A stretch of 64,000 bases of DNA. It comes from an uncultured Lachnospiraceae bacterium (lineage in GTDB: Bacteria; Bacillota_A; Clostridia; Lachnospirales; Lachnospiraceae). The notes below the pieces were generated by a model, which saw nothing but the letters and a program-made list of their open reading frames with translations, had not been told where the DNA came from and searched no databases. This document shows positions 17,746 through 25,965 of the stretch, in pieces. Numbering within the stretch: position 1 is the first letter of the stretch; every line of letters begins with the position of its first letter. The stretch is from positions 3,626 through 67,625 of the forward strand of contig CADCIU010000009.1 of assembly GCA_902801585.1 (NCBI GenBank). Direction: 5' to 3'. Both the position numbers and the translations under genes were made by a program.

Positions 17746-18162
17746 ATGGATATGAATTGCGCGTATTGTGCAAAGGGTGAGCTGGTTGCGAAGTTCGGAT
17801 ATGAGGTCTGCGAACTCCCTGCAAGCACAGTCTATCTTTTCAAAGAGCAGTCCCATCCGGGGCGTGTGATCGTAGCGAGTAAACATCATGTGTCAGAGAT
17901 GGTGGAGCTGTCCGAGGAAGACAGGGCCGCGTTCATCGCCGATGTCGTAAGAACGGCAAACGCGATCCACAAAGCCTTCCACCCCGACAAGCTTAACTAC
18001 GGGATGTATGGCGACACAGGACATCATCTCCACATGCATCTGGTGCCAAAATACAAAGACCAGTTCGAGTGGGGCGGCACATTCGCAATGGACCCCAACA
18101 TTAAAAAGCTTGACGAAGCACAGTGCGAAGAAGTCGCTGCTAAGCTGCGCGCAGTAATCTGA
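17746..18162 (+). CDS. HIT-family nucleotide-binding protein
   Basis: 138 residues. HIT proteins are nucleotide hydrolases or transferases that act through a histidine triad. The motif HHLHMHLVPK at about 91-100 gives H-x-H-x-H, and an N-terminal CAYC pair (about 5-8) suggests a structural zinc site as in Hint-like members. The ATG follows TAAGGAGG by 8 nt. A strong terminator hairpin lies 18 bp downstream, so the gene is probably monocistronic. Substrate unknown; the branch is closer to Hint/HinT-like or FHIT-like hydrolases than to GalT. Confidence 0.92.
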   Translation: MDMNCAYCAKGELVAKFGYEVCELPASTVYLFKEQSHPGRVIVASKHHVSEMVELSEEDRAAFIADVVRTANAIHKAFHPDKLNYGMYGDTGHHLHMHLVPKYKDQFEWGGTFAMDPNIKKLDEAQCEEVAAKLRAVI

Positions 18163-18180
18163 TATTTAAGATCTAACAGA

Positions 18181-18219
18181 AAAAAAAGAATCACAGCTTC
18201 GCTTGTGATTCTTTTTTAG
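18181..18219 (+). terminator. Intrinsic terminator after HIT gene
   Basis: A-run, then a stem AAGAATCACA with TGTGATTCTT around GCTTCGCT, followed by TTTTTT. The A-run on the left makes it usable in both directions. Confidence 0.9.
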
Positions 18220-18318
18220 ATGCACGCAAAAGGAGCGGGATCATAAAGGAGAAATCACTCATGCGAAGTTCTCTTCCGGTCCTTAGCACAAACTGCTTCG
18301 ACATGGAGGTAAGAGCAG

Positions 18319-19146
18319 GTGATCGATAGTATTAGAAAAGTGCCCCTTCTGTCGGCAGCCGCCGCGATCGGAACTGCGCTGATCTTCCTGCGCATGTTCA
18401 GGACGTATGACATCATGGCCGCCGCCTTTTTGCGGTTTAGTCTCGCCGCGCTCATGGCCGGCTGTCTGTATCTGATCTCCGGCAGGAAAACGTTCGAAAA
18501 ATGTTTCCGGCAGACAGAATATGCGGTCACAATACTGAGCCCCATCCTGATCTACGCCATCCTGCTGAGCCTCGCGCGCTTCTATTTGTACTACAGCACG
18601 AACGGTGGAAACTTGGCCGAAGGGTGGCCTGTGAAACTGGCTTCATGTTTGATCCTGATGACGTCGGTAGGGCTGTTCGAGGAGCTCATGTGCAGAGCAG
18701 TTCTGTGTGATGCATTCATCTATCAGTTCAGGAGTTTTAAAGGCGTGTTTGTCCTGACCGGCATTGCGGTGTCGTTTATTTTCGGATTCCTGCATGTTGC
18801 AGGGAGCCCGGTCAACAATCCGCTGATGCTTGCACAGGCAGTACTGAAAACAGTGAGCACCGGTATACTTGGATTTTCCCTTCTGATGATCTACTGGAAG
18901 ACGCGCGATGCTGTGGGATGTGCAGTCGTGCACGCTCTCTATGATTTCCTGCTGATCGGTCCGGCAGCCCTGTTCGGTGATTTAAACCTGGAGAATTTCG
19001 GCGGCTATGTCCTCGAAGGGAGCGCGGGGAAGTCCGTGGTGGTGGTGCTGTGTGTCGACATGATGATCGAGCTGGTCCTCATGGCTTTGATCTGGAGAAA
19101 AGTCATGGGGACGATCGACTTCGAAGAGATGCGGAGAGACTGGTGA
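18319..19146 (+). CDS. CPBP-family intramembrane metalloprotease
   Basis: 275 residues, about eight predicted membrane helices. The family (CAAX protease and bacteriocin-processing) includes prenyl-protein proteases and many bacterial members of unknown substrate. The three conserved motifs are present: FEELMCR with Glu121, Glu122 and Arg126; FIFGFLHV with the metal His; and HALYDF near 205. The start is GTG with GGAGG 9 nt upstream; no ATG nearby has an equal site. It is followed by the GH31-like scrap and a MATE gene on the same strand. Confidence 0.88.
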   Translation: MIDSIRKVPLLSAAAAIGTALIFLRMFRTYDIMAAAFLRFSLAALMAGCLYLISGRKTFEKCFRQTEYAVTILSPILIYAILLSLARFYLYYSTNGGNLAEGWPVKLASCLILMTSVGLFEELMCRAVLCDAFIYQFRSFKGVFVLTGIAVSFIFGFLHVAGSPVNNPLMLAQAVLKTVSTGILGFSLLMIYWKTRDAVGCAVVHALYDFLLIGPAALFGDLNLENFGGYVLEGSAGKSVVVVLCVDMMIELVLMALIWRKVMGTIDFEEMRRDW

Positions 19147-19174
19147 GGATTTTATTATCAAACGGAGGAACCCG

Positions 19175-19347
19175 ATGAAATTCAGGAACGGCCATTGGTT
19201 ACACAAAGAAGGAACAGCCTGTTTCGCTCCGTCTCACTGCCGCTGTGGATGAGGGAGGAGAGCTGATCTTTATGCCGGATCAGGACATAGGACTCGTGAA
19301 GCATAGATTTTGGGAGTGGATCGGAAAGATATATGAGACCTGATAAG
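19175..19347 (+). pseudogene. Gene debris, possible N-terminal scrap of a GH31 glycosidase
   Basis: GGAGGA (19164) and ATG (19175) start a reading frame MKFRNGHWLHKEGTACF that stops after 25 codons. The first 13 residues resemble the start of GH31 alpha-xylosidases (M-K-F-x-x-G-x-W-x-x-x-x-G), as recalled from the family. In the +1 frame an unrelated-looking tail (LTAAVDEGGELIFMPDQD, then GLVKHRFWEWIGK) runs to a TGA at about 19347. The two parts look like remnants of a mostly deleted gene. The second part is not recognised, and it overlaps the start of the MATE gene. Confidence 0.35.
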
Positions 19348-20736
19348 GACAAAACAGACAGACGGATAGCAGCACCGGGCGCATCGGCGGTGGGCGGAGT
19401 CGACCTGATCGGCGGTCCGATCATGAAGAACCTTCTGATCTTCATGCTGCCGATCTTATTGTCCTATGTGTTTCAGCAGCTTTACAATGCAGTGGATACT
19501 GCGATAGTGGGACATTATCTGGGAGAGCAGTCGCTGGCCGCGGTCGGAGCGAATGTCGCGATCTTTGACCTGATGGTCATGTTCGCGCAATCGCTTGGCA
19601 ACGGGCTCTGCATCGTTGTGTCCAGAGCATACGGAGCCGGTGATGAGAGGAAGCTCCGTAAGTCTGTGGCCGGTTCGCTTGTGATCGGCACCGGAACGGT
19701 CGCGGTCATGACGATATTATCGCTGCTGGGCCTGGGCCCGCTTCTGCGGATTCTGGGGACGCCGGAAGCAATTTACGGGGAAGCGCTGGCGTACATTCGG
19801 ATCATCGGCGGTTGGATCGCGGTCATGTTTGGTTACAATCTTTTGTCATCGCTCCTGCGCTCGATCGGCAATTCCGCGATGTCTCTGGTTTTTCTTATCA
19901 TTTCATCGGTCCTGAATGTCATTCTCGATCTCATTCTGGTGGCGGGTGTCGGAATGGGAGTGCGGGGAGCTGCGGCTGCGACAGTTATAGCGCAGGGGAT
20001 CAGCGCAGCGCTGTGCGCCGGCTATATTTTGAAGAAGGCAAAGATACTCATTCCCCACAGAGAAGATTTTGGCCGGGACAGAAACCTGTATCTGGAACTG
20101 GCGGGGCAGGGATATGCGATGGCCTTCATGGGATCTGTCGTCAACCTCGGATCTGTGATCCTGCAGTCCGGGATCAACAGCCTGGGGGCGACCGTGATCG
20201 CCGGTCATACGACGGCCAGAAAACTGTTCATGCTGTGCGCACTGCCGAATATTGCAATGGGAATGGCGATCTCTACATTCGTCTCTCAGAATAAGGGGGC
20301 GGGGCTGAGAGAGCGGATCATCCGCGGCGTCAAGGAGTCCTATGTCTACGATCTGGTATGCTGCGTGTTCACGATCACCATACTGTTCCTGTTTGCGGAC
20401 GAGCTGGCGGTCCTGATCTCCGGATCGAGGAATCCGGAGCTGATCGGAAACGTGGTCGCATATGTCCGCTTTGCCGCAGTGTTTTCCGGCGTGCTTGGCG
20501 TCCTGCACCAGACAAGACTCGCGCTGCAGGGACTCGGCGCCAAGTTTACGCCCCTCATCTCCAGTTTTATCGAGCTCGCCGGGAAATGTCTCTTTGCCTG
20601 GAGCTTCGTGCCCAAGATGGGGTACAGAGCTGTCATTTTGTGCGAACCGCTGATCTGGTGCGTGATGACATTACATCTGGTGATCGCATTCTTCACAAAT
20701 CCTTATATTCGGGGAGATCGTGCGGCAGACAACTGA
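19333..20736 (+). CDS. MATE-family multidrug/cation antiporter
   Basis: 467 residues, twelve predicted membrane helices in two bundles. MATE transporters export cationic compounds using H+ or Na+ gradients. The conserved first helix region FMLPILLSYVFQQLYNAVDT (about 37-56) and the matching start of the second half (ELAGQGYAMAFMGSVVNLGS) are clear, and the length is typical. The ribosome binding site is weak (GGAAAG). The ATG lies in the debris left by the decayed gene upstream, so expression signals may have been disturbed. Substrate unknown. A second MATE gene lies at 57587. Confidence 0.93.
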   Translation: MRPDKDKTDRRIAAPGASAVGGVDLIGGPIMKNLLIFMLPILLSYVFQQLYNAVDTAIVGHYLGEQSLAAVGANVAIFDLMVMFAQSLGNGLCIVVSRAYGAGDERKLRKSVAGSLVIGTGTVAVMTILSLLGLGPLLRILGTPEAIYGEALAYIRIIGGWIAVMFGYNLLSSLLRSIGNSAMSLVFLIISSVLNVILDLILVAGVGMGVRGAAAATVIAQGISAALCAGYILKKAKILIPHREDFGRDRNLYLELAGQGYAMAFMGSVVNLGSVILQSGINSLGATVIAGHTTARKLFMLCALPNIAMGMAISTFVSQNKGAGLRERIIRGVKESYVYDLVCCVFTITILFLFADELAVLISGSRNPELIGNVVAYVRFAAVFSGVLGVLHQTRLALQGLGAKFTPLISSFIELAGKCLFAWSFVPKMGYRAVILCEPLIWCVMTLHLVIAFFTNPYIRGDRAADN

Positions 20737-20821
20737 CGCACAGGTCTTAACTGACAGGATTTTTGCTGACAGGATTTTGATTAACAGGGCACTGACAAGC
20801 AGAAGCCGGGAAAGGAGCGAT

Positions 20822-21709
20822 ATGAGACTTTATACGATTGAATTTGAGGGAAGAGAACTTCCTGCTGTTGAGGGGAAGGACAATAAGATTTACACACTTG
20901 AATCCCTTGGGATCCCTGTAAAGGACATGAATGAACTGATCGTCCGGTTCGATGCGCTCAAGGAGACAATTGGTCAAAAGATCGCGGCAGCGGGAAGCGG
21001 CGGCATCGAGGCGGGCAGCAGCCCTGTGGAGCACGGGACTTATCGGATCCTTGCCCCTATTCCGGTCCCGATGCAGGATGTGGTCTGCCTCGGCGTAAAC
21101 TACATGTCTCATATCAGTGATATGACTAAGGGACTGGATTTCAAGGAAAAGAAGGCCGCGATCTATTTTGGCAAAAGAGTGAACAGAGCCAACGATCCTG
21201 GCGGAAGGATACCGATGTATGATTTCGTGGACAGTCTGGACTACGAAGTCGAACTGGGGGTGATCATTGGCAGGGATGCGTTCTGCGTGAGCAGGGAAGA
21301 TGCGCTGTCATACGTTTGTGGCTACACGATCATCAATGACGTGACTGCCAGAAACGTGCAGAAGAGGCACCAGCAGTGGTATCGGGGCAAGAGTCTCGAC
21401 GGCTACATGCCCATGGGTCCCTGCATCGTGACAGCGGACGAGATCGGAGATGTCTATGACCTGCGCATTTCCTGCTATGTGAACGGCGAGAAGCGGCAGG
21501 ACAGCAGCACGGCGCTCATGATCACTACGATCGAAGAGGCTGTCGAGGAGCTGTCGAGCGGGATGACGCTGAAGGCCGGGACGATTATTGCGACCGGAAC
21601 GCCGGGCGGCGTGGCCATGGGAATGGATAAGCCGAAATTCCTCAGGAAGGGAGATGTCGTGCGGTGTGAGATCAGCGGGATCGGAGAGCTGGAGAATGTA
21701 GTCGGGTAA
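20822..21709 (+). CDS. Fumarylacetoacetate hydrolase-family protein
   Basis: 295 residues. The family cleaves or decarboxylates 2-oxo/dioxo acids with a divalent metal; bacterial members include acylpyruvate hydrolases and 2-hydroxyhepta-2,4-diene-1,7-dioate isomerases. Metal-binding motif YEVELGVIIG (Glu-x-Glu), then INDVTARNVQ, and the core GKSLDGYMPMGPCIV, typical of the catalytic domain at about 85-290, are present. The first 80 residues form the family's small N-terminal domain. The ATG at 20822 is chosen for its AAAGGAG site; an in-frame ATG at 20720 overlaps the MATE gene and encodes a junk extension with short CTGACAGGATTTT repeats. Substrate unknown. Confidence 0.88.
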   Translation: MRLYTIEFEGRELPAVEGKDNKIYTLESLGIPVKDMNELIVRFDALKETIGQKIAAAGSGGIEAGSSPVEHGTYRILAPIPVPMQDVVCLGVNYMSHISDMTKGLDFKEKKAAIYFGKRVNRANDPGGRIPMYDFVDSLDYEVELGVIIGRDAFCVSREDALSYVCGYTIINDVTARNVQKRHQQWYRGKSLDGYMPMGPCIVTADEIGDVYDLRISCYVNGEKRQDSSTALMITTIEEAVEELSSGMTLKAGTIIATGTPGGVAMGMDKPKFLRKGDVVRCEISGIGELENVVG

Positions 21710-21761
21710 ATGGAGTTATGTAAAAGAAGTTATGATGTGTCTCCTTTTACGCACCATATAA

Positions 21762-21790
21762 AAAACGGGTGGTTCAAAACCACCCGTTTT
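21762..21790. terminator. Bidirectional terminator between FAH and HAD genes
   Basis: Perfect stem AAAACGGGTGGTT with AACCACCCGTTTT around CAAA, with A and T runs at its feet. It lies between convergent genes and overlaps the last five codons and stop of the HAD gene. Confidence 0.85.
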
Positions 21791-22559
21791 CCTCGCATAC
21801 TCTGTATATTCCGTCATCCAGGTTGGCAGGTGCGACCAGGTCTGCCGCGGCTTTGAGAGCGGGATGGCCGTTGCCCATGGCGATCTTATAAAATTCGGGG
21901 GCGAACATGTCCATATCGTTGAGATCGTCGCCGAATACGACGACATCTTCCGGACTTCCCCCGACGATCTCCAGCATTCTGTAAATCCCTTCTCTCTTGC
22001 AGTCCTGCTGGACCAGCAGATACTCAGGCTCAAACCATATGTGCCCCAGAAGTTCTGCGGACGGAAGGATCCGGAGAAGCTCCTGCTCACTCATCTGCGG
22101 GATCGAAATATACAATTTGTAAATGATCCCTTTTTCCTCAGGCGTATACTTTTCGTCGATCACATATCTGGTCGGCTCTTTCCTGATACCGGCCTGATCA
22201 TAGAATTTGAAATCCCTGGTCCTGACCAGTTCGGAATCTTCATCGGCGACGAGAACGCCGTATCCCTTCCCGATTGCATCATTATACAGTTTGAGGGCAT
22301 TCTCATAGATCAGCGGGCTGTTCTCCACCAGCTTTTTGCCTACTACGATCGCCTTTCCGCCGTTGCTCACCATATTGTCGAATCCGTTCGCATCAAAGAA
22401 CTTCCTCGCTTTGTAATGTGCCCTGCCTGTATTGATGGCGACAAAGTGACCCGCATCACGAAGCTTTTTCAGTGCTTCAGCCGCCGAAGGGACTATTTTG
22501 CCCGTTTCCCTGTCTGTCAGTGTACCGTCGATATCAAAGAAGAAGTATTTCTTTTTCAT
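21774..22559 (-). CDS. HAD-superfamily hydrolase, Cof type
   Basis: 261 residues. Cof-type HAD proteins dephosphorylate sugar phosphates, FMN or similar small phosphates. Motif I FFFDIDGTLTD (nucleophile Asp), motif II NTGR, motif III Lys near DCKREGI, and motif IV VVFGDDLNDMDM are all present, with the type II cap between motifs II and III. GAGGTC precedes the ATG on the minus strand. It follows the GH1 gene by 49 bp on the same strand, so the pair may form an operon in which the phosphatase acts on sugar phosphates released by the glycosidase; that link is inference. Confidence 0.92.
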   Translation of the reverse strand: MKKKYFFFDIDGTLTDRETGKIVPSAAEALKKLRDAGHFVAINTGRAHYKARKFFDANGFDNMVSNGGKAIVVGKKLVENSPLIYENALKLYNDAIGKGYGVLVADEDSELVRTRDFKFYDQAGIRKEPTRYVIDEKYTPEEKGIIYKLYISIPQMSEQELLRILPSAELLGHIWFEPEYLLVQQDCKREGIYRMLEIVGGSPEDVVVFGDDLNDMDMFAPEFYKIAMGNGHPALKAAADLVAPANLDDGIYRVCEENGWF

Positions 22560-22608
22560 AAATAGACCTCGCTGATTATGTAATTATCTTATTTGAACGA
22601 ACCATCTG

Positions 22609-24081
<1,473 letters not shown>

Positions 24082-24208
24082 CTACCATGTGCTTATGCAG
24101 TTTTTGGCATAATTTCTGTGAATTGCTGTCGATTTCAGATCGGCCTGCTGATGTATCTTTGTCGCGTACCGGGCGACCTTGAGAAGTAATGCAAGTGATA
24201 TCATGTGA

Positions 24209-24227
24209 ATTAAACCGATGGTTTAAT
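24209..24227. promoter_or_regulatory. Operator-like palindrome, copy 1
   Basis: Perfect inverted repeat ATTAAACC-gat-GGTTTAAT overlapping the -35 of the XRE gene promoter. The same palindrome recurs at 25144-25162, at the same 22-nt distance from a -10 box. Probably bound by the XRE protein encoded just downstream; the binding is inferred. Confidence 0.6.
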
Positions 24228-24254
24228 GACATTTGGAGCAGACAAGTGTATAAT
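24226..24254 (+). promoter_or_regulatory. Promoter of the XRE gene
   Basis: -35 ATGACA (24226-24231), 17-nt spacer, -10 TATAAT (24249-24254). The -35 overlaps the palindrome, as expected for autorepression. Confidence 0.65.
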
Positions 24255-24305
24255 GCTTTTACTGATGTTCCTGCTAATAATGACACCGCATTTAAGGAGG
24301 AGATC

Positions 24306-24755
24306 ATGACAAAAACTATTTCTTTCCCTGTGATTAACCTTAAGAGCACAGGCAGCAACATCGAGAGCTGCCGCCGGGAAGCCGGCCTGAGCGTGCGGGA
24401 TCTTCAGGACTACTTCGGGTTCGAGTACCCGCAGGCCATTTATAAATGGCAGCATGGCGAATGCCTGCCCACAGTTGATAACCTCCTGGCTCTCTCCAGG
24501 ATCCTCGAGGTGAAGATGGAAGACCTCCTGGTTTATGAAGACCAGGAGGTCTCTTTTTTGGAGACAGGGGACGGTTCTTCAGGGGACAGGAGGGAACAGG
24601 GGACGGTTCTCTGTCTCCTTTTATTGTGTCAGGGGACGGTTCTTCTTCTGTTCCCAGCGCATAAAACTCGGGAACACGCAGCCCTTCTGTCGATCACTTG
24701 CCGGTTGGGCTCAGGAAGCTTTTTCATGACAAACTGCATCCATGAGTTTTCCTAA
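24306..24755 (+). CDS. Small XRE-family HTH regulator with repeat-derived C-terminal tail
   Basis: Reading frame of 149 codons; the domain is only residues 1-78. The N-terminus TISFPVINLKSTGSNIESCR leads into a helix-turn-helix (GLSVRDLQDYFGFEYPQAIY then KWQHGECLPTVDNLLALSRI), typical of a small clostridial XRE group of about 75-80 residues. AAGGAGG lies 5 nt before the ATG; an in-frame ATG at 24189 lies upstream of the promoter and is rejected. After residue 78 the frame runs through the gene's own terminator hairpin (24522-24559) and then through family 1 repeats, giving a hydrophobic tail of about 70 residues. The native stop was probably lost when the repeats arrived. Most transcripts should end at the hairpin, so full-length protein may be rare. 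Confidence 0.78.
   Translation: MTKTISFPVINLKSTGSNIESCRREAGLSVRDLQDYFGFEYPQAIYKWQHGECLPTVDNLLALSRILEVKMEDLLVYEDQEVSFLETGDGSSGDRREQGTVLCLLLLCQGTVLLLFPAHKTREHAALLSITCRLGSGSFFMTNCIHEFS
24522..24559 (+). terminator. Terminator hairpin inside the XRE reading frame
   Basis: Stem GACCTCCTGGT (24522-24532) with ACCAGGAGGTC (24541-24551), loop TTATGAAG, then a T-rich run. It lies inside the open frame, at the position where the regulator's conserved domain ends. Confidence 0.85.
24559..24653 (+). repeat. Family 1 repeat cluster, type B and single halves
   Basis: Three GGGGACGGTTCT cores in direct orientation (about 24567, 24600, 24631). The outer GGAGACAG (24559) pairs with CTGTCTCC (24612), enclosing two cores; the third follows as GTGTCAGGGGACGGTTCTTC. 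All are in frame with the XRE gene and form its tail. Confidence 0.82.
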
Positions 24756-24796
24756 AGGACTCTAAAACTCTGCATTTTCGGAGGTTTTAAAGGCCT

Positions 24797-24996
24797 CGTT
24801 GGGCTGAGACCATCTCTCTAAGATGTTTTGCATACATGAAGTATAAGCTTACCCTTTTCACATGTATGCAACTTGTTACAAAACAAGCTTCCTGGTCCAA
24901 CCGGAATGTTATTCTCCGGCAATTTAGGCCAATTCCAGATGGAATCTCAAAATCCCCGGATGCAAAATCTTCAAAAAGGGTTGTCTCAGCCCAACC
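24797..24996. ncRNA. Structured element closed by a 13-bp stem
   Basis: GTTGGGCTGAGAC (24798-24810) is exactly complementary to GTCTCAGCCCAAC (24983-24995). Inside are AAGATgTTTTGCAT against ATGCAAAATCTT (24819/24960), a perfect 11-bp hairpin TTGCATACATG/CATGTATGCAA (24828/24861), CTTGTT/AACAAG (24872/24882), CCGGA/TCCGG (24901/24915) and ATTCC/GGAAT (24932/24941). No credible gene overlaps it. Strand and transcription are unknown. It may be a structured RNA or a palindromic mobile element; only one copy is seen here. Confidence 0.4.
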
Positions 24997-25071
24997 GCAG
25001 ATCTGTCGTCAACAGTTCCCCAGTTTCAGGCTAAGTTCTCGATCCCCAAGCTTAAGTTCCCGAGCCCAAGG

Positions 25072-25146
25072 CTCGGGGACGGTTCTTTTGTGTCAAAAGA
25101 ACCGTCCCCCTGACACATGTGTCAAAAGAACCGTCCCCCTGACACT
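25072..25146 (+). repeat. Family 1 repeat cluster, type A
   Basis: A GGGGACGGTTCTTTTG half led by a TCCCGAGCC/GGCTCGGGGA hairpin is followed by two inverted type A halves (GTGTCAAAAGAACCGTCCCC then CTGACAC) ending at 25146. The end abuts the second operator palindrome. Confidence 0.85.
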
Positions 25147-25162
25147 AAACCATCGGTTTAAT
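25144..25162. promoter_or_regulatory. Operator-like palindrome, copy 2
   Basis: ACTAAACC-atc-GGTTTAAT, matching the XRE-gene palindrome in 15 of 16 arm positions, with the central three bases reversed and complemented. Its left arm merges with the end of a type A repeat. Confidence 0.55.
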
Positions 25163-25189
25163 GCATCCCTGATCCGTCCTTGCTATCAT
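25161..25189 (+). promoter_or_regulatory. Putative promoter of the DUF2828 leader
   Basis: -35-like ATGCAT (25161-25166), 17-nt spacer, -10-like TATCAT (25184-25189). The -35 match is weak. The layout relative to the palindrome is identical to the XRE promoter, which is the main support. Confidence 0.4.
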
Positions 25190-25195
25190 ATGATC

Positions 25196-25957
25196 ATCGA
25201 CAGGGAACAATACAAAATCCCGAAGACCGAAGTCAGGCAGAGAACCGACTTCAAGGCGAACAAAGGATTTCCTGCCGGATACAGGCGCATACTGCAGCGC
25301 TGTCAGAACATGAGTTGATAACAGGAAACACCGCATAACAGGGAAAAACCCAGGCCGTGTGGCACCGTTAACCTTCCACCCTGAACTGTTCCGAGAGGAG
25401 GTGCAGTCACCGTTGGATATTCTGACAGAACAATTTCTATGATCAGTAATGAATGAAAACCGCGTCTGATCAAATATCCGGTCATTTTACCACGTTTGCC
25501 TATGGCGTCCACCACGACCGGCGTGCAATACGCCGCTGTGGAAGCAGAGCAGGAAACCTGTCATGGACTGCCCCGGCGTTTATGGAATAGGGCAAAGGGG
25601 AGTCATACCAAACATGAAAGGCGGAATGCCGAGCGGACAAGCGGCGCGGCGCATTCTCTGCCAAAATCCCGAAACGGGGAGGACAAAAGCGAACAACGCA
25701 GTAAGGTATTGGGGAACGAGAAAGGTTCTCCGCAGGCAGACCGCAGCGGCACAGGGCTGAAATGCTCCCGGTGATCGTGTTTTTCTACAAGGGCAAGTGA
25801 AAAACAGCGGCTTCCTGCTGCCGGCAGCACGGAACGGCGTTAACAGACGTGCACCGGACAGATCACTCCCGCAGGAACGCCCCTCCGGGCACTTATCTGA
25901 AGCGTGACCTCACGTCCTCGCGGCGGCTGAAATGTCGTCAGCACTGAGGAAAGGAGG
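25196..25957 (+). ncRNA. Candidate structured leader RNA upstream of DUF2828 gene
   Basis: About 760 nt with no credible reading frame but a dense run of complementary segments: GAAGTC/GACTTC (25229/25247); GGATATT/AATATCC (25415/25473) enclosing GATCAG/CTGATC (25441/25466); TCCAC/GTGGA (25508/25538) enclosing CGGCGT/ACGCCG (25519/25530); CAGG-aaa-CCTG (25550); GAATGC/GCATTC (25624/25651); TCCCG-aaa-CGGGGA (25667); GGGGAAC/GTTCTCC (25711/25725); GTTTTTC/GAAAAAC (25779/25799); TTCCTGCTG/CAGCAcGGAA (25812); GCCC/GGGC (25879/25887); CGTG/CACG (25903/25911); GCTGA/TCAGC (25926/25938). It ends at the ribosome binding site of a DUF2828 gene. Ro60-like proteins bind small structured RNAs (Y RNAs), often encoded beside them, so an RNA partner or regulatory leader is plausible. 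No known RNA family is recognised, and no tRNA-like arm is obvious. Confidence 0.5.
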
Positions 25958-25965
25958 AGATGAAA

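Noticed and set aside
20736..20790. Short CTGACAGGATTTT direct repeats before the FAH-family gene
   Set aside because: Only two imperfect units; too little to support a functional element.
24836..25318. Open frame of 160 codons
   Set aside because: No ribosome binding site, composition unlike neighbours, and it runs through repeat copies and the second operator; the last 42 codons fall in the hairpin-rich leader.
25496..25774. Open frame of 92 codons in the DUF2828 leader
   Set aside because: No ribosome binding site or domain; the same DNA is a run of hairpins, which explains it better.
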